Of a DNA stretch of 64,000 nt, positions 42,015-50,467 are shown piece after piece. Origin of the DNA: Streptomyces sp. Je 1-79 (GTDB lineage: Bacteria; Actinomycetota; Actinomycetes; Streptomycetales; Streptomycetaceae); the NCBI RefSeq assembly GCF_025195125.1, contig NZ_JAMGSL010000002.1, positions 434,001 to 498,000 of the forward strand. Reading direction: 5' to 3'. The position numbers were made by a program, and so were the translations under genes. The notes beneath the pieces were generated by a model that was not told the DNA's origin, searched no databases, and saw only the letters and a program-made list of their open reading frames with translations. Numbering within the stretch: position 1 is the first letter of the stretch; each line of letters starts with the position of its first letter.

Positions 42015-45000
42015 TCAGTAGCTCGGAAGGCTGCGGGGACCGAGGTCCGTACGGGGCGGGGGCGGGGCGAGGCGGACCGTCGCCCCGAGCACGGAGAGAC
42101 CGTGGGGGGCGACGACGACGGGCTCCAGCGTGATCGCCACGACCTCGGGGTGGTCGTCGACCAGCCGGGACACCCGCAGCAGCAGCTCCTCCAGGGCGGG
42201 GGTGTCGACGGGGGCGGAGCCGCGCCAGCCGAAGAGGAGAGGGGCGGTGCGGATGGAGCGGACGAGCTCGGAGGCGTCGCGGTCGGTGGCCGGGACGAGC
42301 CGGTGTGACATGTCCCCGAGCAGCTCGGAGGCGGCGCCGGCGAGCCCGAAGGAGAGTACGGCGCCGACGGCCGGGTCGATGGCCGAGCGGACGACGGTGT
42401 CGACTCCGCGCGGCACCATCGCCTGGACCACCGGCAGGAGCTCGGCGGGTTTCCCGAGAGCCTCGGTCAGTTCGGCGTACGCGGTACGGAGTTGTTCCTC
42501 GCCGGCCAGGTCGAGCCGTACGCCTCCGAGGTCGGGGCGGTGGCGCAGGTGGGGGGCGGTCGTCTTGAGGGCGACGGGGTAGCCGAGCCGGGCGGCGGCG
42601 AGGACGGCGTCGTCGGGGGTGGGCGCGGGCAGGGTGGGCCGCACGTCGATCCCGTACCGGGCGAGCAGCTCGCGTGCGGCGTCGGCGTCGAGGGTCGCTC
42701 CCCGGGCGTCCACGTCCTCGCCGAGCACGCGCTCGATCTGCGCGGCCGCCCCGCCCTCGTCGATGTCCTCGAACTCGGGCACGCGCCCGGGCTCGGCGGC
42801 CTGCCGCCGCCACTGCCCGTACCGCACGGCCTCGGCCAGTGCCCGCACGGCCCGCTCGGCGGCGGGGTAGGCGGGAATGCCTCCGGCGGGGGAGGTCGCG
42901 GCGGGAGGGGTGCCGGCGGAGCCGGGAGGGGTGCCGGCGGAGCCGGGAGGGGTGCCGGCGGGCGAGGCGCCGCCTTCGGGCGCCTGCCCGGGGGCGGGCG
43001 CCTGCCCGGGGGCCGGGTGGCCCCTGCCGGGGCCGGACGGTCCGGCGGCGGTTGTCGGCTCGGGCGCGCCCAGCGGGGCGGCGGAGGCCACGGGCGCGGG
43101 TGGTGAGCCGGCGGCCGGGGTGTCCGGGGCCGGGGGCGCGACGGGGGCGGCGTCGCGCAGTGGGCGGCGCGAGGGCGGGCGTGTGCTGGTCGCCGCCGAG
43201 AGGGCTTCCGCCAGGCCGCCCATCTCCACGTGGACGACGACCACCGGCTTCGCCGGGGCGGGGGCGGAGGCGACGGCCTCGCGGAGGTGGGTCGCGAGGA
43301 CCTCGCCGTCGCCGGATTCGACCGCGCCGTTCTCGCCGACCCAGGGGATCGCGGTGACGACGACCGCGTCGCACGCGTCGTCGGCGAGCGCCGCCGTCAG
43401 CGCGGCGCGGAACTCCGCGGGGGTCGCGCCCGTCGTGAGGTCCAGCGGGCGGTGCGGGCGGAGCCCCTCCGTCAGGCAGGCGTCGTACGTCAGCAGCCCG
43501 AGCGACTCGGAGTTGCCGAGGATCGCCACGCGCGGCCCGGCCGGCAGCGGCTGGCCCGCCAGGAGGAGCCCCGCGTCGACGAGTTCGGTCACCGTGTCGA
43601 CGCGGATGACTCCGGACTGCCGGAGCAGCGCGGAGACCGTGGCGTGCGGGATCCGGGTGACCGGCACCCGATGTCCGGGCGGCGCGCTTCCGCTGTGCCG
43701 GGCGCCCTTGACCACCACGACCGGCTTGACGGCCGCCGTGCGCCGGGCGAGCCGGGTGAACTTCCGCGGGTTGCCGATGGACTCCAGGTACAGCAGGACG
43801 ACGTCCGTCTCCGGGTCGTCGTACCAGTGCTGGAGGAAGTCGTTGCCCGAGACGTCCGCCCGGTTGCCCGCCGAGATGAAGGAGGAGATCCCGGCGCCGT
43901 GCCGGTGCAGTCCGGCGAGGAGCGCGATTCCGATCGCGCCGGACTGGGTGAAGAGCCCGATCCGGCCGGCGGCCGGGGTCTGCGGCGCGAGCGAGGCGTT
44001 CAGCCGGACGTCCGCCGAGGTGTTGATGATCCCGAAGGCGTTGGGTCCGATGATCCGCATCCCGTACGAGCGGGCCTGCCGCACCAGCTCACGCTGCCGG
44101 TCCCGCCCCTCCTCCGACCCCGTCTCCGCGTAGCCCGCGGAGAGCACGACGAGCCCGCGCACGCCGCTCTGCCCGCAGTCGGCGACCGCCTCCGGCACCC
44201 GCTCGGCGGGCACGGCGACGACCGCGAGGTCCACCGGCTCCCCGATGTCCCCGACGGAGCGGAAGGCCGGTACTCCGTCGAGCGTCCCGGTCTCCTCGGG
44301 CAGCGCGCGGTTCACCGCGTACGTACGCCCGCTGAAACCGCCGTCCAGGAGGTTGCGCAGGACCGTGCGGCCGACCCCGCCCGGGTGGCGTCCGGCCCCG
44401 ACGACGGCGACCGAGCCGGGTGTGAGGAGCCGCTGCACCGAGCGGGCCTCGGCCCGCTGCTCCCGCGCGCGCTGCACGGCGAGCGAGCGGTCGGTGGGCT
44501 CCAGGTCGAGGTGGAGGCGGACGGAGCCGTCCTCGAAGCTCCGCTTCTGGGTGTACCCGGCGTCGGTGAAGACCTTGATCATCTTGGTGTTCGCGGGCAG
44601 CACCTCCGCCGCGAAACGCCGGATGTCCCGCTCACGGGCGACCGCCGCGATGTGCTCGAGCAGCGCGGAGGCGACGCCCCGGCCCTGGTGGGCGTCCTGG
44701 ACCAGGAAGGCGACCTCGGCCTCGTCGGCCGGCGCGGAGGCCGGCATGCCCCGGTCGTCGATGCGGTCGTACCGCACGGTGGCGATGAACTCTCCGCCGA
44801 CCGTCGCGGCGAGCCCCACCCGGTCCACGAAGTCGTGGTGGGTGAAGCGGTGCACGTCCTTGGCGGAGAGCCGCGGGTACGGCGCGAAGAAGCGGTAGTA
44901 CTTCGACTCGTCCGAGACCTGCTCGTAGAAGCTGACCAGCCGTTCGGCGTCGTCGGCGGTGATCGGCCTGATGCGCGCGGTGCCGCCGTCACGGAGGACC

Positions 45001-45086
45001 ACGTCCGCTTCCCAGTGGTCGGGGTAGGCGTGTTCCGGCTGCTCCGACCGCTGCGACTGCTCCGGCTGTTCCGACGGGCTCTGCAT
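42015..45086 (-). CDS. GNAT acetyltransferase-acyl-CoA synthetase (NDP-forming) fusion, protein lysine acetyltransferase Pat-like
   Basis: 1023 residues from ATG 45086. Residues about 30-175 are a GNAT domain with the CoA-binding loop Q-D-A-H-Q-G-R-G-V-A-S. Residues about 200-650 are the CoA-binding and ligase domains of NDP-forming acyl-CoA synthetases (V-A-V-V-G-A-G, G-P-N-A-F-G-I-I-N, S-G-A-I-G-I-A). A Pro/Ala-rich linker about 640-760 contains repeated G-T-P-P-G-S-A units encoded by 21-bp tandem repeats (42903-42960). The C-terminal region is ATP-grasp-like (about 770-1000). The architecture matches Streptomyces lividans PatA, a protein lysine acetyltransferase that acts on acyl-CoA synthetases. 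The linker repeats are likely to vary in length between strains. Confidence 0.86.
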   Translation of the reverse strand: MQSPSEQPEQSQRSEQPEHAYPDHWEADVVLRDGGTARIRPITADDAERLVSFYEQVSDESKYYRFFAPYPRLSAKDVHRFTHHDFVDRVGLAATVGGEFIATVRYDRIDDRGMPASAPADEAEVAFLVQDAHQGRGVASALLEHIAAVARERDIRRFAAEVLPANTKMIKVFTDAGYTQKRSFEDGSVRLHLDLEPTDRSLAVQRAREQRAEARSVQRLLTPGSVAVVGAGRHPGGVGRTVLRNLLDGGFSGRTYAVNRALPEETGTLDGVPAFRSVGDIGEPVDLAVVAVPAERVPEAVADCGQSGVRGLVVLSAGYAETGSEEGRDRQRELVRQARSYGMRIIGPNAFGIINTSADVRLNASLAPQTPAAGRIGLFTQSGAIGIALLAGLHRHGAGISSFISAGNRADVSGNDFLQHWYDDPETDVVLLYLESIGNPRKFTRLARRTAAVKPVVVVKGARHSGSAPPGHRVPVTRIPHATVSALLRQSGVIRVDTVTELVDAGLLLAGQPLPAGPRVAILGNSESLGLLTYDACLTEGLRPHRPLDLTTGATPAEFRAALTAALADDACDAVVVTAIPWVGENGAVESGDGEVLATHLREAVASAPAPAKPVVVVHVEMGGLAEALSAATSTRPPSRRPLRDAAPVAPPAPDTPAAGSPPAPVASAAPLGAPEPTTAAGPSGPGRGHPAPGQAPAPGQAPEGGASPAGTPPGSAGTPPGSAGTPPAATSPAGGIPAYPAAERAVRALAEAVRYGQWRRQAAEPGRVPEFEDIDEGGAAAQIERVLGEDVDARGATLDADAARELLARYGIDVRPTLPAPTPDDAVLAAARLGYPVALKTTAPHLRHRPDLGGVRLDLAGEEQLRTAYAELTEALGKPAELLPVVQAMVPRGVDTVVRSAIDPAVGAVLSFGLAGAASELLGDMSHRLVPATDRDASELVRSIRTAPLLFGWRGSAPVDTPALEELLLRVSRLVDDHPEVVAITLEPVVVAPHGLSVLGATVRLAPPPPRTDLGPRSLPSY
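42903..42960. repeat. 21-bp tandem repeat inside the Pat-like linker
   Basis: Unit GGGAGGGGTGCCGGCGGAGCC starts at 42903, 42924 and 42945 (last copy partial), encoding in-frame G-T-P-P-G-S-A on the minus strand. A second repeat of about 18 bp (GGCGCCTGCCCGGGGGC) follows near 42980-43016. Confidence 0.9.
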
Positions 45087-45219
45087 GGGGCAAGCGTAAG
45101 GCCGGGGTCCGACAGGAGCACCGGTCGCGCGGCGCTTGTGCACCATGCAAGGTAAGGAGGACCGACGGCCCCGCCAGGGGGCCGGAGGTCGGCCACGAGC
45201 ACCCCGGCACCCGTGAGAG

Positions 45220-45235
45220 ACTGGTCTAGACAACC
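45220..45235. promoter_or_regulatory. DasR-responsive element (dre) upstream of ptsH
   Basis: ACTGGTCTAGACAACC matches the GntR-type DasR site consensus ACTGGTCTAGACCACT in its first 12 bases and closely at the end. It lies 25 bp before the ptsH start, in the promoter region. DasR, released by glucosamine-6-phosphate, controls pts and chitin/GlcNAc genes in Streptomyces, and a site at ptsH is known there. Confidence 0.88.
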
Positions 45236-45260
45236 CGCTTGAGACTTGAAGGGCAACACC

Positions 45261-45542
45261 ATGGCTGAGCGCCGCGTCAACGTCGGCTGGGCCGAGGGCC
45301 TGCACGCCCGCCCCGCCTCCATCTTCGTCCGTGCCACCACGGCCTCCGGCGTCCCCGTGACGATCGCCAAGGCCGATGGCAACCCGGTGAACGCCGCGTC
45401 GATGCTCGCGGTGCTCGGTCTGGGCGCGCAGGGCGGCGAGGAGATCGTGCTCGCGTCGGACGCCGAGGGCGCCGAGGTCGCGCTCGACCGTCTCGCGAAG
45501 CTGGTTGCCGAGGGGCTCGACGAACTCCCCGAGACCGTCTGA
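45261..45542 (+). CDS. ptsH: Phosphocarrier protein HPr of the PTS
   Basis: 93 residues from ATG 45261. The phospho-accepting His15 is in G-L-H-A-R-P-A-S and Ser47 lies in N-A-A-S-M-L-A, the usual regulatory-serine position. HPr passes phosphate from enzyme I to sugar-specific EIIA; in Streptomyces the system takes up N-acetylglucosamine and fructose. Only ptsH is here; ptsI and crr lie elsewhere. A DasR site precedes it and a terminator with a T-run follows, so it is a single-gene unit. An earlier TTG at 45246 would add five residues but lacks support. Confidence 0.95.
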   Translation: MAERRVNVGWAEGLHARPASIFVRATTASGVPVTIAKADGNPVNAASMLAVLGLGAQGGEEIVLASDAEGAEVALDRLAKLVAEGLDELPETV

Positions 45543-45555
45543 CCCGTATTCGAAT

Positions 45556-45596
45556 AAAGCCGCGCACGCCGGAATGACGGCGGGGCGCGGCTTTTT
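45556..45596 (+). terminator. Rho-independent terminator after ptsH
   Basis: AAAGCCGCGC (45556-45565) pairs with GCGCGGCTTT (45585-45594), with an inner ACGCCG/CGGCG pairing, and the right arm runs into TTTTT. Confidence 0.93.
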
Positions 45597-45665
45597 CGTT
45601 CTCCTCGATTTCGAGCAGCGCGAAGAAGGCCCCGCAATTCTCTTTCTTTGTATACGGCCCGCTCG

Positions 45666-46358
45666 TTAATTCCGGCCGCTCACGGTGTTTACGACGTGTT
45701 GCGAAACCCTCACACGCCCCCGCTCGGGACGGCCCGGGCGCTTCAGCCGGTGCAGCTCGAGAGAGCGCTCGGCGTGCATCACGGTCAGGGCGCGGGCGCG
45801 CTCGGCGTCCCCGCGCGCCACGGCGTCCACGATCGCCCCGTGCTCGGCCCACGCCTCGACCGGCTGGGCGGGGAGCTCGACCGCGTACATCCAGGCGATC
45901 TTGTGCCGCAGCTGGGTGAGCAGGGCGGTGAGGGCCGGGCTGCCCGAGGCCTGCGCCAGCGTCTCGTGGAACCAGCCGTCCAGCGAGCGCAGGTCCTCGC
46001 CCTGACCGCGCCTGGCCCGGTCCTGCCCCAGCCTGACCAGACCCCGCAGCACTTTGAGGTGCGCCTCGGTGCGGCGCTGCGCGGCGCGCGCCGCGCCCAG
46101 TGGCTCCAGCAGCGACCGGACGTCCAGCAGGTCCGCCGCCTCCTGCTCGGTGGGTTCGGCGACCTGGGCGCCCGCGTGGCGGCGGGTGATCACGAAGCCC
46201 TCGGACTCCAGGGTGCGCAGCGCCTCGCGGACGGGGACGCGGGAGACTCCGTAACGGCGGGCCAGCTGTTCTTCGGTCAGCCGGCTGCCGCACTCGAAGA
46301 TCCCCGTCACGATGTCGTCCCGGATCGCCGTGCATACAGAGTGCGCGGGAATGCGCAT
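45666..46358 (-). CDS. GntR-family transcriptional regulator (FadR subfamily)
   Basis: 230 residues from ATG 46358. The winged-helix HTH (about 8-72) reads R-L-T-E-E-Q-L-A-R-R-Y-G-V-S-R-V-P-V-R-E-A-L. Residues about 75-210 are a helical FCD ligand-binding domain, whose metal-coordinating histidines (H in G-W-F-H-E-T, H in A-E-H-G-A-I, and H-A-E near the end) are visible. Such regulators bind carboxylates such as sugar acids. It stands alone between ptsH and an M23 peptidase; no obvious catabolic target adjoins it. The upstream region is unusually AT-rich (46440-46462, ATGGATATATTTTGG). Confidence 0.87.
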   Translation of the reverse strand: MRIPAHSVCTAIRDDIVTGIFECGSRLTEEQLARRYGVSRVPVREALRTLESEGFVITRRHAGAQVAEPTEQEAADLLDVRSLLEPLGAARAAQRRTEAHLKVLRGLVRLGQDRARRGQGEDLRSLDGWFHETLAQASGSPALTALLTQLRHKIAWMYAVELPAQPVEAWAEHGAIVDAVARGDAERARALTVMHAERSLELHRLKRPGRPERGRVRVSQHVVNTVSGRN

Positions 46359-46467
46359 GTTCGACCTCCGCCTTAATCCGCGCGAAACCGGTTGTCCGGC
46401 GACTCTATTGCAGCAGGGCGCTATTTCCGACAGGTCTCCTGGAACGATGGATATATTTTGGCCAGCG

Positions 46468-46500
46468 AAAAGCCCCGGCTCAGTACGAGCCGGGGCTTTT
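46468..46500 (-). terminator. Terminator after the M23 peptidase gene
   Basis: AAAAGCCCCGGCTC (46468-46481) pairs perfectly with GAGCCGGGGCTTTT (46487-46500) around a five-base loop. The symmetrical A/T ends make it bidirectional. Confidence 0.95.
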
Positions 46501-46527
46501 CTGACGTGCTGTGGGAGACCGGGAAGG

Positions 46528-47298
46528 TCAGACGTTCACGCCGCGGGCGCGCAGGTACGCGACCGGGTTGATGTCGGAGCCGTACTCGGCGGTGGTGCGG
46601 GCCTCGAAGTGGAGGTGGGGGCCGGTCGAGTTGCCCGTCGAGCCCGAGACGCCTATCTGCTGGCCCGGGGTGACGGACTGGCCGACCGAGACACTGATGG
46701 ACGAGAGGTGACCGTACTGGGTGTACGTGCCGTCGTTCATCCGGATGACGATGTTGTTGCCGTACGCACCGCCCCAGCCGGCCTCGACGACGGTGCCGGA
46801 ACCGACGGAGACGACCTTGCTGCCGTAGGCGGCGTGGAAGTCGACGCCGGAGTGGCTGCCGGAGGACCAGAGGGAGCCGCCGGTCTGGTAGCCGGTGCTG
46901 ACGTACGAGCCGGCGACGGGGAGCTGGAAGGAGTTCAGGCGCTTGCGCTCGGCCTCGCGGGCGGCACGCTCCTTGGCCTCGCGGATCTCCTTGGCGCGGG
47001 CCTCGGCCTTGCGCTTCGCCTCCGCCTTCGCGCGGGCCTGGGCCTCTGCCTCGGCGGCCTCGCGCTCCTGGGCCGCGGCCTGGGCGTCGACGGTGTCCGC
47101 GAGGGAGTCGGCGGCGACGACCTGGGTCAGCCCGGTGTCCTCGAAGGAGGGGGCGTCCGTGTCGGCGGCGAGTGCCGGGGAGGCGAGGGTTCCGATGACG
47201 CCGGCGGTGGCGAAGGTCGCGACGCCTGCGATGCCCGCGCTGCGGCGCGCCAGACGGCTCGGACCACGATGCTTCCCGGTGGCACGGGTGAACGCCAT
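46528..47298 (-). CDS. Secreted M23-family peptidase (LytM-type endopeptidase)
   Basis: 256 residues. A long basic signal region (R-A-T-G-K-H-R-G) and hydrophobic stretch end at A-L-A, so the protein is exported. Residues about 70-125 are a highly charged Ala/Glu/Arg/Lys coiled coil. The C-terminal LytM domain (about 135-250) has the zinc sites S-G-S-H-S-G-V-D-F and G-P-H-L-H-F-E, so it should be an active peptidoglycan endopeptidase. A c-di-AMP riboswitch (47327-47468) precedes it, tying wall remodelling to the second messenger as is known for resuscitation factors and other wall hydrolases in Streptomyces. Confidence 0.92.
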   Translation of the reverse strand: MAFTRATGKHRGPSRLARRSAGIAGVATFATAGVIGTLASPALAADTDAPSFEDTGLTQVVAADSLADTVDAQAAAQEREAAEAEAQARAKAEAKRKAEARAKEIREAKERAAREAERKRLNSFQLPVAGSYVSTGYQTGGSLWSSGSHSGVDFHAAYGSKVVSVGSGTVVEAGWGGAYGNNIVIRMNDGTYTQYGHLSSISVSVGQSVTPGQQIGVSGSTGNSTGPHLHFEARTTAEYGSDINPVAYLRARGVNV

Positions 47299-47326
47299 GT
47301 AGGGGCTGTTCCTTTCCTTCCTTCTC

Positions 47327-47468
47327 GCCTACCGGGTTAGCTGACGGGTTCGGAGCAGGAAGGTCTCCTACGGGCCCCTCCGCACGGGTGCGAAGGCGTC
47401 CGATTCACCCCAGGGACTTCGTGTGGGTCCCCGGCTCCCCAGGCTCGCGCCTGACGGGGACTCGGCGA
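47327..47468 (-). promoter_or_regulatory. ydaO/yuaA-type (c-di-AMP) riboswitch in the M23 peptidase leader
   Basis: On the minus strand the leader runs TCGCCGAGTCCCCGTC, then GCCTGGGGAGCCGGGGACCC, then GGGGTGAATCGG, and ends CCGAACCCGTCAGCTAACC followed by CGGTAGGCG. This order of conserved blocks matches the ydaO/yuaA class. It ends 28 bp before the ATG. In actinobacteria this riboswitch turns genes off at high c-di-AMP and typically precedes cell-wall hydrolase genes. Confidence 0.88.
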
Positions 47469-47621
47469 TGACTGTCCGATGCCGCGGGCGCGGCGGGTGC
47501 AACTGGCGAACAGCCGGACCGACGCTAAGCGGACCGTCTTTCAATCACCAAACAGACACGCCAGTTTGTAAGACATGCCACAGGTCATACAGTCACCCTC
47601 CGCTGCAATACGGACAAAGAG

Positions 47622-47655
47622 GAGGACCCCGACGTACTGTGACGTCGGGGTCCTC
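47622..47655 (-). terminator. Terminator after the M16 peptidase pair
   Basis: GAGGACCCCGACGT (47622-47635) pairs perfectly with ACGTCGGGGTCCTC (47642-47655) around a six-base loop. Confidence 0.92.
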
Positions 47656-47711
47656 AAGCGGTTCCGATACCGCCGGACGCGGTGGCGGCGGGTCCGGTCA
47701 GGTCGGCTCAA

Positions 47712-49109
47712 TCAGCCGGTGACGACGGTCACTTCACCGATGCCGAGGGCGCGCACCGGCTCCTCGATCTCCGACGCGTCACCGACGAGGACGGTGACGA
47801 GACGGTCCACGGGGAAGGCGTTGACGACCGCGGCCGTCGCCTCCACCGTGCCGGTCTCGGCGAGCCGCGCGTACAACTGCGCCTGGAAGTCGTCCGGCAG
47901 GTGCTGCTCGACCTGGTCGGCGAGCGTCCCGGCGACCGAGGCGGCCGTCTCGTACTTGAGCGGCGCCACGCCGACCAGGTTCTGCACGGCCACATCGCGC
48001 TCGGCGTCCGTCAGACCCTCCGCGGCGAGGGTGCGCAGCACCTTCCACAGGTCGTCAAGTGCCGGGCCGGTGTTGGGCGTGTCGATGGAGCCGCTGATGG
48101 CGAGCATCGAGGCGCCGTTGCCCTTGCCGTCGGAGCGCAGCACCTGACCGAAGGCCCTGACACCGTAGGTGTAGCCCTTCTCCTCGCGCAGGACGCGGTC
48201 CAGCCGCGAGGTGAGCGTGCCGCCGAGGCAGTACGTGCCGAGGACCTGGGCCGGCCAGACGCGGTCGTGCCGGTCGGCGCCGACCCGGCCGATCAGGAGC
48301 TGGGTCTGGACGGCACCGGGGCGGTCGACGATGACCACGCGGCCGGTGTCGTCCGCCGTGATCGGCGGGACGGGGCGGGGGTCCGCGGTGTTCCCCGTCC
48401 AGGCCCCCAGCGTCTCGGCGAGGATCTTGTCGAGGTCCACGTCGGTCAGGTCGCCGACGACCACGGCCGTGGCCGTGGCGGGCCGCACGTGCGCCTCGAA
48501 GAAGGCGCGGACGGCGGCGGCGTCGATCGCCTCCACCGTCTCCTCGGTGCCCTGGCGCGGCCGGGACATGCGCGAGTCGGCCGGGAAGAGCTCCTTGGAG
48601 AGCTGCTTGGCCGCCCGGCGGGCCGGGTTGGCCGTCTCGTGCGGGATCTCGTCCAGCCGGTTGCGCACCAGGCGCTCGACCTCGGTGTCGAGGAAGGCCG
48701 GCGCGATCAGCGCCTCGGAGAGCAGCCCGAGCGCCTTGGGCAGCCGGGAGACGGGGACCTCGAGGGAGACCCGTACGCCCGGGTGGTCGGCGTGCGCGTC
48801 GAGCGTGGCGCCGCAGCGCTCCAGCTCGGCCGCGAACTCCTCGGCGGTGTGCTGGTCCGTGCCCTCGGAGAGCGCGCGGGCCATGATCGTGGCGACCCCG
48901 TCGAGGCCCGCGGGCTCGGCCTCCAGCGGGGCCTCCAGGAAGATCTCGACGGCGACGACCTGCTGGCCGGGGCGGTGGCAGCGCAGCACGGTCAGGCCGT
49001 TGTCCAGCGCTCCCCGGTCCGGGGCCGGGAACGCCCAGGGCCGGGCCGTGCCCGGCTCCGGCTGCGGGTGGAAGTCCATGCTCGTCAAAGACGCGGCAGC
49101 GTCGGTCAC
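47712..49109 (-). CDS. M16-family peptidase-like subunit lacking the zinc site
   Basis: 465 residues from GTG 49109 (overlapping the upstream stop by four bases, GTGA). It has two M16 halves, including the R-Y pair region (S-R-L-D-R-V-L-R-E-E-K-G-Y-T-Y-G-V-R-A) of the C-terminal domain. The expected H-x-x-E-H motif is absent in the N-terminal half (the region reads M-A-R-A-L-S-E-G-T), so it is probably the non-catalytic partner that helps hold substrate. This pairing with the active upstream subunit follows the known heterodimeric M16B arrangement. Confidence 0.85.
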   Translation of the reverse strand: MTDAAASLTSMDFHPQPEPGTARPWAFPAPDRGALDNGLTVLRCHRPGQQVVAVEIFLEAPLEAEPAGLDGVATIMARALSEGTDQHTAEEFAAELERCGATLDAHADHPGVRVSLEVPVSRLPKALGLLSEALIAPAFLDTEVERLVRNRLDEIPHETANPARRAAKQLSKELFPADSRMSRPRQGTEETVEAIDAAAVRAFFEAHVRPATATAVVVGDLTDVDLDKILAETLGAWTGNTADPRPVPPITADDTGRVVIVDRPGAVQTQLLIGRVGADRHDRVWPAQVLGTYCLGGTLTSRLDRVLREEKGYTYGVRAFGQVLRSDGKGNGASMLAISGSIDTPNTGPALDDLWKVLRTLAAEGLTDAERDVAVQNLVGVAPLKYETAASVAGTLADQVEQHLPDDFQAQLYARLAETGTVEATAAVVNAFPVDRLVTVLVGDASEIEEPVRALGIGEVTVVTG

Positions 49110-50467
49110 TGGTCCGCTCCCTCTTCCTCGTCGCTGTCGCCCTGCTCGGCGTCGTTCTGTTCGGTGCCGACCGGCTCGTAGACCAGCACCGCGCGGTTGT
49201 CCGGGCGCAGCCGCGCCTCGGCGACCGCCCGCACCTCCTCGGCGGTGACGTCCAGGACACGGTTGACGGCGGTCAGGGCGAGCTGCGGGTCGCCGAACAG
49301 CACCGCGTAGCGGCAGAGTTCGTCGGCGCGGCCCGCGACCGTGCCGAGCCGGTCCAGCCACTCGCGCTCCAACTGGGCCTGGGCGCGCTCCATCTCCTCG
49401 GGCGTCGGGCCCTCGGCGGCGAACCGGGCCAGCTCCTCGTCGACGGCGGACTCGATCCCGGGCACCTCGACCCCGCCGGACGTCTTGACGTCCAGCCAGC
49501 CCAGCGAAGGTGCGCCGGCCAGGCGGAGCAGGCCGAAACCGGCGGCCACGGCCGTGCGGTCGCGGCGGACCAGACGGTTGTGGAGCCGGGAGGACTCGCC
49601 GCCGCCGAGGACGGTCAGGGCGAGGTCGGCGGCGTCGCACTCGCGCGTGCCGTCGTGCGGGAGGCGGTAGGCGGCCATCAGCGCGCGGGCCGGGACCTCC
49701 TCCTCGACGACCTCGCGCAGCTGCTCCCCGATGGTGTCGGGCAGCGTGCCGTCGCGCGGCGGCAGCTTGCCGTCGTGGGACGGGATCGAGCCGAAGTACT
49801 TCTCGATCCAGGCCAGGGTCTGCGCGGGGTCGATGTCGCCGACGACCGAGAGCACCGCGTTGTTCGGCGCGTAGTACGTGCGGAAGAAGGCCCGCGCGTC
49901 CTCCAGCGTCGCCGCGTCCAGGTCGGCCATGGAGCCGATCGGCGTGTGGTGGTAGGGGTGGCCGTCGGGGTAGGCCAGCGCGGTGAGCCTCTCGAAGGCA
50001 GTGCCGTACGGCACGTTGTCGTACCGCTGGCGGCGCTCGTTCTTGACGACGTCCCGCTGGTTCTCCATGGACTCGTCGTCCAGGGCGGCGAGCAGCGAGC
50101 CCATGCGGTCCGCCTCCAGCCAGAGCGCGAGCTCCAGCTGGTGCGTGGGCATCGTCTCGAAGTAGTTGGTGCGCTCGAAGCTCGTCGTGCCGTTGAGCGA
50201 ACCGCCCGCGCCCTGCACCAGCTCGAAGTGGCCGTTGCCGTGGACCTGCTTCGAGCCCTGGAACATCAGGTGCTCGAAGAGGTGGGCGAGGCCCGTGCGA
50301 CCCGCGACCTCGTGACGGGAACCGACGTCGTACCAGAGGCACACCGCGGCGACCGGGGTCAGGTGGTCCTCGGAGAGCACCACACGCAGGCCGTTGGCCA
50401 GCCGGTGCTCGGTCGCTGTCAGGCCGCCGGAGCCGGCCTCTGCCGTGGCCGTGTGACCCATGGGCAT
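49106..50467 (-). CDS. M16-family zinc metallopeptidase, catalytic subunit
   Basis: 453 residues from ATG 50467, with AAGGGA seven bases upstream. The zinc/catalytic motif H-L-F-E-H is present at about residues 62-66 with the distal glutamate region downstream (E-x-x-x-x-x-E in N-Q-R-D-V-V-K-N-E-R). The second half carries the S-S-R-L-H-N-R-L-V-R pattern. Such peptidases degrade peptides in the cytoplasm or process precursors. A very acidic tail (E-Q-G-D-S-D-E-E-E) ends the protein. It overlaps the second subunit gene by four bases, so the two are translationally coupled and probably form a dimer. Confidence 0.89.
   Translation of the reverse strand: MPMGHTATAEAGSGGLTATEHRLANGLRVVLSEDHLTPVAAVCLWYDVGSRHEVAGRTGLAHLFEHLMFQGSKQVHGNGHFELVQGAGGSLNGTTSFERTNYFETMPTHQLELALWLEADRMGSLLAALDDESMENQRDVVKNERRQRYDNVPYGTAFERLTALAYPDGHPYHHTPIGSMADLDAATLEDARAFFRTYYAPNNAVLSVVGDIDPAQTLAWIEKYFGSIPSHDGKLPPRDGTLPDTIGEQLREVVEEEVPARALMAAYRLPHDGTRECDAADLALTVLGGGESSRLHNRLVRRDRTAVAAGFGLLRLAGAPSLGWLDVKTSGGVEVPGIESAVDEELARFAAEGPTPEEMERAQAQLEREWLDRLGTVAGRADELCRYAVLFGDPQLALTAVNRVLDVTAEEVRAVAEARLRPDNRAVLVYEPVGTEQNDAEQGDSDEEEGADQ

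Larger units (their letters stand above)
47299..47711. other. Intergenic region between the M23 gene and the M16 gene
   Basis: 413 bp holding the riboswitch (47327-47468), an AT-rich stretch with the likely M23 promoter (about 47520-47600), and the M16 terminator (47622-47655). No additional gene is supported. Confidence 0.75.
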
